A stretch of DNA of 12,454 nt. It comes from an uncultured Faecalibacterium sp. (GTDB lineage: Bacteria > Bacillota > Clostridia > Oscillospirales > Ruminococcaceae). Position numbers and translations under genes: made by a program. The notes below the pieces were generated by a model. The model was given only the letters and a program-made list of their open reading frames with translations, was not told the origin of the DNA and searched no databases. Of the stretch, positions 6,642 through 12,454 are shown in pieces. Location of the stretch: the NCBI GenBank assembly GCA_934540955.1, contig CAKTCY010000058.1:1-12454 (forward strand), read 5' to 3'. Every line of letters starts with the position of its first letter. Position 1 is the stretch's first letter.

Positions 6642-8377
6642 GCTTCTGCCTCCCCTTTCTTGAACTGGCTCTCGTAGATCTCCTCATACACCGGGCAGCT
6701 GCTGCGCAGCGCACTGTGGGTACCGATGCCCACCAGATGGCCGTCATCCAATACTAAGATCTGGTCGGCGTGCTGCAGGCTGGCGGCACGCTGGCTGACG
6801 ATGAACACGGTCAGTGCCCCGGGCAGCGCCGCCAGTGCCTTGCGCAGGGCAGCGTCGGTTGCGTAGTCCAGCGCGCTGGCGCTGTCGTCCAAAATCAAAA
6901 TGTCCGGCTTGCCTACCAGCGCACGGGCGATGGTGAGCCGCTGCTTCTGTCCGCCGGAGAGATTGCGTCCGCCCTGCTCCACCGGCTCGTCCAGCCCAAG
7001 GGGCTTTGCACGCACAAAGTCCGCGGCCTGCGCTGTTTCCAGCGCTGCCCACAGGTCGGCGTCAGAGGCATCCTTGTTGCCCCACAGCAGATTGGAGCGG
7101 ATGGTGCCGCCGAAGAGCTGTGCCTTCTGCATGACCACCGCCACCCGGCCGCGCAAAGCGTCCCGGGGGTAGCTGGCTACAGGGCGGCCAAAGATCTCCA
7201 CGCTGCCCTCGGTGGCATCGTAAAAGCGCGGGATGAGGTTTACAAGGCTGGATTTGCCGCTGCCGGTGCCGCCGATGACGCCGATGGTCTGGCCCTTTTT
7301 GGCGGTAAAGCTGATATCGGTCAGGCTGGGTGCGCCTGCGCCGGCATAGGTCAGGCCCACATGGTCAAAGCGCACGGCATCGCCGGTCTTGTCGGCGGGC
7401 ACTTCGCCCAGAAGCTCAGCCGGGAAGGTCATGCCGGGCTTGGTATCCAGCACTGCCTGCACACGGCCCGCGCAGGCCAGCGCCTTGCTGATCTGCACGA
7501 TGAGGTTGGCAAGCTTTACCAGCTCCACAAGGATCTGGTTCATGTAGTTCACCAGCGCGATGACATCGCCGGAGGCCATGCCGCCCACGTTGATCTCAAT
7601 GCTGCCCACATACAGCAGCGCCACGATGGCAAGGTTGATGAGCACATAGGTCAGCGGGTTCATCAGCGCCGAAAGGTGGCCGACGTGCAGCTGCATCCCG
7701 GTCAGCAGGGCGTTGGCGTCCTCAAAGCGGTCGATCTCGCTCTGCTCCTTGTCAAAGGCGCGCACCACGCGCACGCCGGTCAGGTTCTCGCGGGTCAGGC
7801 CAAGCACCCGGTCCAGCCGGGTCTGCACCGTCTTATACAGCGGCCGGGTGATCACCATCACGCCGAACACCACCACGCTGAGCAGCGGGATGGTGACCAC
7901 AAAGATCATTGCCGCCCGGGCGTTGACCGTAAAGGCCATGACCATAGCGCCCAGCACCACAAAGGGGCTGCGCAGGAACAGGCGCAAAAACAGGTTGAGT
8001 CCGCTCTGCACCTGATTGACATCGCTGGTCATGCGGGTGATCAGGGTGCTGGTGCCCAGCGTATCCATCTCTGAAAAACTCAGGCTCTGGATATGGGCAA
8101 ACAGGGCGTGCCGCAGCGCGGTGGAGTAGCCCACCGCCGCCTTGGCGGAAAAGTACTGTGCGGTCAGGCTGCAGGTAAGGCCGACAAAGGCCAGCAGCAG
8201 CAAAAGGCCGCACCGCACCAGAATATAATGCAGGTCGTGTGCTGCAATGCCCACATTAACGATATCCGCCATGACCAGCGGCACAAACAGGTCAAAGGTG
8301 GCTTCCAGCATCTTAAAGAGCGGTGCAAGCACGCTTTCGCGCTTGTAGCCCTTCAGGTAGCCAAGCATCCGGTTCAA
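6638..8377 (-). CDS. ABC exporter half-transporter, degenerate-ATP-site subunit
   Basis: This is the first gene of the exporter pair: a six-helix membrane domain (about residues 15-310) and an ATPase domain (about 330-565) in 579 residues. Walker A GGTGSGKSS (369-377), Gln 417 and signature NLSGGQ (472-477) are canonical. The catalytic Glu after Walker B is Asp (LILDDSASALD, position 498) and the switch His is Gln (IVSQRAAS, position 529). This Asp/Gln pair is the mark of the degenerate site in heterodimeric exporters such as TM287/288 (family knowledge), and it fits the partner's altered signature, which would complete the same site. The start is TTG 8377, with AGGAGG 7 bases upstream. The longer ATG reading to 8476 would begin upstream of the promoter at 8411-8416 and is rejected. 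Confidence 0.93.
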   Translation of the reverse strand: MNRMLGYLKGYKRESVLAPLFKMLEATFDLFVPLVMADIVNVGIAAHDLHYILVRCGLLLLLAFVGLTCSLTAQYFSAKAAVGYSTALRHALFAHIQSLSFSEMDTLGTSTLITRMTSDVNQVQSGLNLFLRLFLRSPFVVLGAMVMAFTVNARAAMIFVVTIPLLSVVVFGVMVITRPLYKTVQTRLDRVLGLTRENLTGVRVVRAFDKEQSEIDRFEDANALLTGMQLHVGHLSALMNPLTYVLINLAIVALLYVGSIEINVGGMASGDVIALVNYMNQILVELVKLANLIVQISKALACAGRVQAVLDTKPGMTFPAELLGEVPADKTGDAVRFDHVGLTYAGAGAPSLTDISFTAKKGQTIGVIGGTGSGKSSLVNLIPRFYDATEGSVEIFGRPVASYPRDALRGRVAVVMQKAQLFGGTIRSNLLWGNKDASDADLWAALETAQAADFVRAKPLGLDEPVEQGGRNLSGGQKQRLTIARALVGKPDILILDDSASALDYATDAALRKALAALPGALTVFIVSQRAASLQHADQILVLDDGHLVGIGTHSALRSSCPVYEEIYESQFKKGEAEA

Positions 8378-8384
8378 AAAAATT

Positions 8385-8390
8385 CCTCCT
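8385..8390 (-). promoter_or_regulatory. Shine-Dalgarno AGGAGG that fixes the TTG start of the exporter operon
   Basis: AGGAGG on the minus strand lies 7 bases before TTG (8377-8375). The next ATG (8368-8366) would be 16 bases away and the upstream ATG (8476) precedes the promoter, so TTG is the best start. Confidence 0.75.
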
Positions 8391-8401
8391 TCGGGGTCAA
8401 A

Positions 8402-8434
8402 ATACACCTTATTATAACGCGATGTATCCTGAAA
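8402..8434 (-). promoter_or_regulatory. Promoter of the ABC exporter operon with flanking GTGTAT dyad
   Basis: On the minus strand TATAAT (plus-strand 8411-8416) is a perfect -10, about 20 bases upstream of the ribosome site. The -35 is poor (a GGATTT/TGGATT match at 17-18 bases), which suggests an activator or other control. The -10 is followed at once by AAGGTGTAT and preceded by GGATACATCGCG, so ATACA...TGTAT half-sites flank it. The AAGGTGTAT block recurs in the neighbouring palindrome ends at 8491 and 8651. Confidence 0.6.
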
Positions 8435-8460
8435 ATCCAGTGCCGCAGTTGTGTTTTGCA

Positions 8461-8489
8461 TTGTACAAGCTGCCAAATCCTGTTATACT
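8461..8489 (+). promoter_or_regulatory. Strong plus-strand promoter in the divergent region
   Basis: TTGTAC (8461-8466) and TATACT (8484-8489) are separated by exactly 17 bases. Transcription would begin near 8496 and give a leader of about 180 bases before the SseB/Sel1 gene. The -10 is followed by AGGGTGTACC, nearly the same as the sequence after the opposing exporter -10. The -10 overlaps the left end of the large palindrome. Confidence 0.7.
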
Positions 8490-8656
8490 AGGGTGTACCT
8501 GAAAAGTCGAAAATTTAGCCTATTTCTACAAGCACAGCTGGCTTTTGCGTTAAACAGCCTTGAAATCCACAAAGGATTCCTGCGGCTATTTGCCTTAAAT
8601 CCCGCTTGTGCTTGCGAAATATTCGTCATTTTCTTTGTTTTCAGATACACCTTAGT
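8487..8656. repeat. 170-bp imperfect palindrome between the divergent operons
   Basis: The left arm starts ACTAGGGTGTACCTGAAAA. The complement of the right end starts ACTAAGGTGTATCTGAAAA, so the outer 19 bases match at 17 positions. Matching islands continue inward (GAAAAT, ATTTC, CAAGCACA, AGCC), and the two arms meet at AATCC-ACAAA-GGATT centred on 8571. Because of this symmetry both strands give similar short translations, but neither has a credible ribosome site and start, so it is non-coding. It makes up almost the whole leader of the plus-strand transcript and could fold into one long hairpin. It may be a degenerate MITE or a structured leader; no target duplication was found. Confidence 0.65.
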
Positions 8657-8676
8657 GCTGATATTGATAGGGAAGT

Positions 8677-9786
8677 ATGGTGAACACAATGGCAAGACGA
8701 ACAGACGGCGGGGTACGCTTCCGCCCGGTGGGCAGCCGCCGCAGCCGCACCGCACCGGTGTACAGCCCGCGCGGCACCGGCTGCCCGGCCATCGAGCAGG
8801 CGGTGCAGGGGCTGTACAAGGGACAGAACGAGGAAAGTTTCTGGGCCTTGATGAGCGCTTTGAATTACGCGCTGGAACTGGAGACCCATGTGCTGGTGCC
8901 GCTGCAAACGGCGCTTTCGGCGCAGGGTGCGCCCGCCCCGTGGATGGAGCACCCCATCCCGGCGGAAAAGGCCGATGGCCTTGCCTTGTGGACGCTGCGC
9001 AACGATAAGGGGCGCTGCTGGCTGCCGCTGTTCACCTCGGTGGCAGCTGCCGGTGCAGACCGCAGCACCGGCAGCCGCCCCATGGCCGACCGCACCCTGG
9101 AGCAGGCTATGCAGCTGGCGCTGGACACCCCGGGCATCGACGGCGTGGTGCTGGACCCGTGGAGCAATTCGGCCTCGCTGGACGGTGCGCTGCTCAACGG
9201 TCTGCTGCACGCAGGCCACACCCCGGAGGGCCCCGGTGCAGAGGAAGCCGAGGCCGGTAAGGAGGCCGCCCGCGCCGGACACTGGACGGCAGCGGCAGAG
9301 TGCTACCAGAAAGCTGCCGAGCAGGGCAATGCCGCCGGGCTCTCGCTGCTGGGCGAGTGCCTGTATCAGGGACGCGGGGCGTCCAAGAGCGCTGCGCAGG
9401 CGCGCAAGCTGTGGAAAGCCGCTGCCGAAAGCGGTGAGCCTGCCGCCCTTTTGAACCTTGGCGACGACTGCGCCGCCCGGGGCGACAACGGCAAGGCGCT
9501 ATTGTGGTACCGCCGGGCGCGGCAGAGCGCGGCAGCGGTGCCGGATATCGAGTATACGCCCCGGGTCTGCCTGCGGCTGGCGCAGTACGAAACGCGCTAC
9601 ACCTCCCGCAAAAAGGCGCTGGCGCAGGCGGCAGAAGCAAAGCAGGCTTTTACCATTTTACAGCGGGAGCACGAGCCGGACGCCGACCGCTGGTTACAGG
9701 AAGCGGAACAGCTGCTCTACGAGCTGACCCACGAGCCGCCTACGGCCCCGGCGGCATATAACATAGAATCTTTACAATTGGACTAA
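8677..9786 (+). CDS. SseB-domain protein with C-terminal Sel1/TPR-like repeats
   Basis: This 369-residue soluble protein has no signal peptide. Residues about 36-175 resemble the SseB N-terminal domain (paired helices, then [20 protein letters not shown] and [11 protein letters not shown]), a family of poorly known cytosolic proteins. Residues about 190-300 carry Sel1-like repeats, including [29 protein letters not shown] and [21 protein letters not shown], which form helical protein-binding scaffolds. The N-terminal 30 residues are Arg-rich and probably disordered. Two starts are possible: ATG 8677, close behind AGGGAAG, and ATG 8689, 5 bases after GGTGA; the longer is given. dnaK follows after 82 bases with no terminator visible between, so the two may share a transcript. 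The function is unknown; a partner role with the Hsp70 is only a guess from position. Confidence 0.78.
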   Translation: MVNTMARRTDGGVRFRPVGSRRSRTAPVYSPRGTGCPAIEQAVQGLYKGQNEESFWALMSALNYALELETHVLVPLQTALSAQGAPAPWMEHPIPAEKADGLALWTLRNDKGRCWLPLFTSVAAAGADRSTGSRPMADRTLEQAMQLALDTPGIDGVVLDPWSNSASLDGALLNGLLHAGHTPEGPGAEEAEAGKEAARAGHWTAAAECYQKAAEQGNAAGLSLLGECLYQGRGASKSAAQARKLWKAAAESGEPAALLNLGDDCAARGDNGKALLWYRRARQSAAAVPDIEYTPRVCLRLAQYETRYTSRKKALAQAAEAKQAFTILQREHEPDADRWLQEAEQLLYELTHEPPTAPAAYNIESLQLD

Positions 9787-9790
9787 AAAA

Positions 9791-9818
9791 TGGTCACAGC
9801 CGTCCGGTAAGATAGACT
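9791..9818 (+). promoter_or_regulatory. Weak candidate promoter before dnaK; no CIRCE operator
   Basis: TGGTCA (9791-9796) and TAGACT (9813-9818) are 16 bases apart, each matching four of six consensus bases; TAAGAT at 9808 is an alternative -10. The gap 9787-9868 has no TTAGCACTC/GAGTGCTAA dyad, so HrcA control typical of dnaK operons is not visible. Confidence 0.3.
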
Positions 9819-9868
9819 GGAGAAAAATCAGCCCGCAGACACGGCGGACAAGAAACAGAGGAAACAGT

Positions 9869-11686
9869 ATGAGCAAAGTGATCGGCATTGATCTGGGTAC
9901 GACCAATTCCTGTGTGGCAGTGGTGGAGGGCGGCAAGCCCGTGGTCATCACCAATGCAGAGGGCGAGCGCACCACCCCCAGCGTGGTGGCCTTTACCAAG
10001 GACGGCGAGCGTCTGGTGGGCGGCGCGGCCAAGCGCCAGATCGCCACCAACTCCGGGCGCACGATCTCCAGCATCAAGCGGTACATGGGCTCGGACTACC
10101 GGGCGCACATTGACGGCAAAGACCTTGCCCCGCAGGAGATCAGCGCCATGATCCTTGCCAAGATCCGCCGGGACGCCGAGAGCTATCTGGGCGAGCCGGT
10201 GACCGAGGCCGTTATCACCGTGCCCGCCTATTTTGACGACAGCCAGCGCAAGGCCACGCAGGATGCAGGCCGCATTGCGGGGCTGAACGTGCTGCGCATC
10301 ATCAACGAGCCTACCGCCGCCGCTGTGGCCTACGGCTTGGACAACGAGGCCGCGCAGAAGATATTGGTCTACGACCTTGGCGGCGGCACCTTTGACGTGT
10401 CCATCATCGAGATCGAGGACGGCACCTTTACGGTGCTTGCCACCGGCGGCGACACCCATCTGGGCGGCGACGATTTTGACCAGCGCATCGTGGAGTACGC
10501 GGTGGCAGAATTCAAAAAGTCTGACCGCATCGACCTGACCCGGGACCCCGCCGCCATGGGACGGCTGAAGGAGGAGGCGGAAAAGGCCAAGAAGGAGCTT
10601 TCCAGTGCGCCTTCTGCCCAGCTGAACCTGCCCTTTATCACGGTGGGCAAGGACGGGCCGCATCACTTGGATATCGCGTTGTCCCGCCCGCAGTTTGAGA
10701 TGATGACCGGCGATCTGCTGTCCCGCACCGTGACCCCGGTGCAGAACGCCCTGCGGGATGCCGGTATTTCTGCCAGCCAGCTGGGCAAGGTGCTGCTGGT
10801 GGGCGGCAGCACCCGGATGCCCGCCGTGGAGCGGCAGGTGCGGGAGCTGCTGGGCAAGGAGCCCAGCCACAGCCTGAACCCGGACGAGTGCGTTGCCATG
10901 GGCGCAGCGGTGCAGGGTGCGCTGCTGCAGGGCGGCGGCAAGCTGGCGGGTGCTACCGGCGCGGCAGCGCAGGGGCTGGTGCTGATGGACGTGACCCCGC
11001 TGACCCTGTCCATCGAGACGCTGGGTGGGGTCGCCACCCCGCTGATCACCCGCAACAGCATGATCCCCACCCGCAAGAGCCAGATCTTTACCACCGCCCG
11101 CCCCATGCAGACCAGCGTGGAGATCAACGTTCTGCAGGGCGAGCGCCACTTTGCGCGGGACAACAAGTCCTTGGGCAAGTTCAAGCTGAACGGCATCCGG
11201 GCAAGCTTTTCGTCCAAGCCCCAGATCGAGGTCACCTTTGATATCGACGTGAACGGCGTGGTGAAGGTATCTGCAAAAGACCTTGCCACCGGGCGGGAGC
11301 AGAACATCACCATCACCGGCAGCACCAACCTCTCCGAAAACGAGATCCAGCGCGCCATGGCAGACGCCGCCGCCTACGAGGCCGAGGACAGCCGCCGCAA
11401 GGAGCGGCTGGACCTGCACAATCAGGCCGAGGTGCTGGCCTATAAGGTAGACGAGGCACTTTCCAAGTGCAAAAAGGAGCTGGACAAGGACGAAAAGGCC
11501 CGCGTGAAAGCCGACCTTGCCAACCTGCGCCGCTGCCTGCGCAAGGATAAGCCCGAAAAGATGAACGAGACCGAGGAAGCCGCCCTGCGGCAGGCCAAGA
11601 GCCAGCTGGAGGCCTCGGCCAACCACCTGATGCTGCTGTACTCTGCCGAGCAGACCTCCGGCGACGGAACGGACAGCACGCTGTAA
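9869..11686 (+). CDS. dnaK: Hsp70 family chaperone DnaK (divergent, orphan locus)
   Basis: ATP-driven chaperone of 605 residues. The nucleotide-binding domain (about 1-355) has [10 protein letters not shown] (5-14), [12 protein letters not shown] (167-178) and [10 protein letters not shown] (309-318). It lacks the roughly 24-residue segment present near residue 80 in Gram-negative DnaK, the usual Firmicutes form. The linker VLMDVTPL (371-378), a beta substrate domain (about 385-495, INVLQGER) and a helical lid (about 496-590) follow. Oddities: a Gly/Ala insertion of about ten residues ([14 protein letters not shown], 355-368) sits just before the linker, and the usual DVTPLSLGIET reads [11 protein letters not shown]. 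Neighbours are not grpE, dnaJ or hrcA, so this may be a second Hsp70 rather than the main heat-shock one. The start follows AGAGGAAA. Confidence 0.93.
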   Translation: MSKVIGIDLGTTNSCVAVVEGGKPVVITNAEGERTTPSVVAFTKDGERLVGGAAKRQIATNSGRTISSIKRYMGSDYRAHIDGKDLAPQEISAMILAKIRRDAESYLGEPVTEAVITVPAYFDDSQRKATQDAGRIAGLNVLRIINEPTAAAVAYGLDNEAAQKILVYDLGGGTFDVSIIEIEDGTFTVLATGGDTHLGGDDFDQRIVEYAVAEFKKSDRIDLTRDPAAMGRLKEEAEKAKKELSSAPSAQLNLPFITVGKDGPHHLDIALSRPQFEMMTGDLLSRTVTPVQNALRDAGISASQLGKVLLVGGSTRMPAVERQVRELLGKEPSHSLNPDECVAMGAAVQGALLQGGGKLAGATGAAAQGLVLMDVTPLTLSIETLGGVATPLITRNSMIPTRKSQIFTTARPMQTSVEINVLQGERHFARDNKSLGKFKLNGIRASFSSKPQIEVTFDIDVNGVVKVSAKDLATGREQNITITGSTNLSENEIQRAMADAAAYEAEDSRRKERLDLHNQAEVLAYKVDEALSKCKKELDKDEKARVKADLANLRRCLRKDKPEKMNETEEAALRQAKSQLEASANHLMLLYSAEQTSGDGTDSTL

Positions 11687-11698
11687 TATTTATAAAAT
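11670..11698 (+). promoter_or_regulatory. Candidate promoter at the end of dnaK, ahead of the terminator hairpin
   Basis: CGGACA (11670-11675) and TAAAAT (11693-11698) are 17 bases apart. If used, the transcript would start near 11705 and run at once into the hairpin at 11708, then into the DUF1653 gene. The -35 matches only four of six bases, so this is tentative. Confidence 0.3.
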
Positions 11699-11707
11699 AA
11701 GGTTTGT

Positions 11708-11743
11708 GGGCTGCTGCACCCGCCCGGCGCAGCAGCCCTTTTT
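11708..11743 (+). terminator. Rho-independent terminator between dnaK and the DUF1653 gene
   Basis: GGGCTGCTGC (11708-11717) pairs perfectly with GCAGCAGCCC (11729-11738) around an 11-base loop, followed by TTTTT. It lies 22 bases after the dnaK stop. Only 21 bases separate the T-run from the next start codon, leaving no room for a promoter between them, so expression of the next gene needs read-through or a promoter upstream of the hairpin. Confidence 0.88.
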
Positions 11744-11764
11744 GCAGAAAAGAAAGGAACTATT

Positions 11765-11992
11765 ATGAAGGAGCTGCAATATCCGGTGCGCCCCGGGCGC
11801 TACCGCCACTTCAAAGGCAACGAATATCAGGTGCTGGGCGTAGCACACCACAGCGAGACCGAGGAGGAAATGGTGGTGTACCGCGCCCTGTACGGCGAGG
11901 GCGGGCTGTGGGTGCGCCCCGCCGCCATGTGGCTGGAGACCGTGACCCGGGACGGCGTCACAAAGCCCCGCTTTACCTATATCGGGGAGTGA
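11765..11992 (+). CDS. DUF1653 domain protein
   Basis: A 75-residue single-domain protein with the DUF1653 hallmarks as I know them: PGRYRHFKGNEYQVLGVAHHSETEE near the start, then MVVYRALYG, LWVRPAAMW and a final RFTYIG. The family is widespread in bacteria, small and cytosolic, with no established function. The length is normal for a stand-alone member. The start ATG 11765 has GAAAGGA 6 bases upstream. It lies just after a strong terminator hairpin, so its expression may be attenuated. The next gene has its own promoter. Confidence 0.88.
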   Translation: MKELQYPVRPGRYRHFKGNEYQVLGVAHHSETEEEMVVYRALYGEGGLWVRPAAMWLETVTRDGVTKPRFTYIGE

Positions 11993-12015
11993 TGCGCCCG
12001 GCTTGAATCCCGTTA

Positions 12016-12044
12016 TTGACCCTAGGATCGTTTTGCGGTAAAAT
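12016..12044 (+). promoter_or_regulatory. Strong promoter of the secreted-protein gene
   Basis: TTGACC (12016-12021) and TAAAAT (12039-12044) are separated by exactly 17 bases, each with five of six consensus bases. Transcription would start near 12051, about 30 bases before the ATG. Confidence 0.75.
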
Positions 12045-12080
12045 GTAGGTATGATGCCAAACAATAAAGGAGGTTTTCGT

Positions 12081-12454
12081 ATGAAGGCCAAACGATGGAT
12101 CTCGCTGCTGCTTGCGGTCAGCATGATGCTTGGTGTACTGGCAATGCCTGCTTCGGCTGCGTCTCAGCAGCCGGAAAGCACCGCTGCTGTCAGCGAGGCG
12201 CTGCCCGATGCCGCAGAGCCGACTGCTGCAGAGGATGAAAATGATATCGTCAGCATCCGCATCAAGGCCACCGGCAACCTTGTCTATGGCTCCGATTATA
12301 AGCTGGAGGTGGAGACCCGGCCCGAAAACACCCAGTATATTGCTGTGGTGCTGGGCACCAGCGGCGAAGCCTACGGTTATGTGACCCTGATGATCTCGGA
12401 GAAGCTGCGCACTTTGCTCAAGCTGATCCCCCTGCCCAAAAAGATGTCCCAGAC
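12081..12454 (+). CDS. Secreted or surface protein of unknown function (5' part; runs off the window)
   Basis: The reading frame is open from ATG 12081 to the right edge, giving 124 residues with no stop. The ribosome site AAAGGAGG (12066-12073) lies 7 bases before the start. Residues 1-27 form a classic signal peptide: MKAKRW, a hydrophobic core (ISLLLAVSMMLGVLAM) and a cleavage site after PASA or PASAA. A Ser/Glu/Ala-rich linker (about 28-53) follows. Then comes a stretch that looks like the start of a beta domain (DIVSIRIKATGNLVYGSDYKLEVETRP, then QYIAVVLGTSGEAYGYVTL). No lipobox Cys is present, so it is not a lipoprotein. I do not recognise the family. Confidence 0.8.
   Translation, partial: MKAKRWISLLLAVSMMLGVLAMPASAASQQPESTAAVSEALPDAAEPTAAEDENDIVSIRIKATGNLVYGSDYKLEVETRPENTQYIAVVLGTSGEAYGYVTLMISEKLRTLLKLIPLPKKMSQ

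Noticed and set aside
6770..8074. 434-codon plus-strand frame opposite the ABC exporter gene
   Set aside because: Antisense shadow of a clear ABC transporter gene; no domain or ribosome site.
8451..8755. Similar short peptides on both strands (VYLK...CAC...FRYTLV)
   Set aside because: The resemblance comes from the DNA palindrome, not from genes; neither frame has a proper start signal.
9787..9868. CIRCE or other heat-shock operator before dnaK
   Set aside because: No TTAGCACTC-N9-GAGTGCTAA or near match could be found in the gap.
9794..11626. 610-codon open frame on the minus strand opposite dnaK
   Set aside because: It is a complement of conserved Hsp70 coding sequence. Long antisense frames are a well-known by-product of codon bias in GC-rich hsp70 genes. 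The product is low-complexity His/Gly/Leu and there is no ribosome site.
1..12454. CRISPR array, tRNA, rRNA, integrase or transposase gene
   Set aside because: No regularly spaced direct repeats, no cloverleaf or rRNA-like stretch, and no recombinase-like protein was seen on either strand.

Overview
The window looks like chromosomal DNA from a GC-rich gut Clostridium-class bacterium, most likely Faecalibacterium or a close Oscillospiraceae relative. Supporting signs are the short-NBD Firmicutes form of Hsp70, strong AGGAGG-type ribosome sites, a Gram-positive heterodimeric ABC exporter, a DUF1653 protein, and a 134-bp palindromic intergenic repeat of a kind I recall from Faecalibacterium-like genomes. 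The genus is inference; no rRNA or other marker is present.

Layout. All genes from the left edge to about 8377 are on the minus strand. All genes from about 8677 to the right edge are on the plus strand. The switch is a 299-bp divergent intergenic region.

Minus-strand block, in transcription order from the divergent region: (i) a two-gene heterodimeric ABC exporter (8377-4866, ATGA overlap) with one degenerate and one consensus ATP site; (ii) a tat operon, tatB-like, tatA, tatC (4608-2940), preceded by a perfect AT-rich palindrome and closed by a hairpin terminator; (iii) the 134-bp palindromic repeat (2698-2831); (iv) a leucine-rich-repeat protein and a DUF2201-type metallopeptidase-like/VWA protein (2557-12) with a good promoter. 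A ribosome-site-like sequence at the very edge suggests operon (iv) continues outside the window.

Plus-strand block: an SseB/Sel1-repeat protein (8677-9786), a divergent Hsp70/DnaK not accompanied by grpE, dnaJ, hrcA or a CIRCE operator (9869-11686), a hairpin terminator, a small DUF1653 protein (11765-11992), and the start of a secreted protein with a signal peptide (12081 to the edge) under its own strong promoter.

How the parts may work together. The exporter pair is self-contained. The three Tat genes form a complete translocase for folded proteins. The LRR and VWA genes look like part of a MoxR/VWA-type protein-remodelling system. The most interesting non-coding signal is in the divergent region. 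The exporter promoter and the opposing promoter share the block TATA(A/C)TA(A/G)GGTGTA, a third copy lies at 8651, and the plus-strand leader is a roughly 170-bp imperfect palindrome ending in that block. This suggests common regulation or an inserted palindromic element that carries a promoter end.
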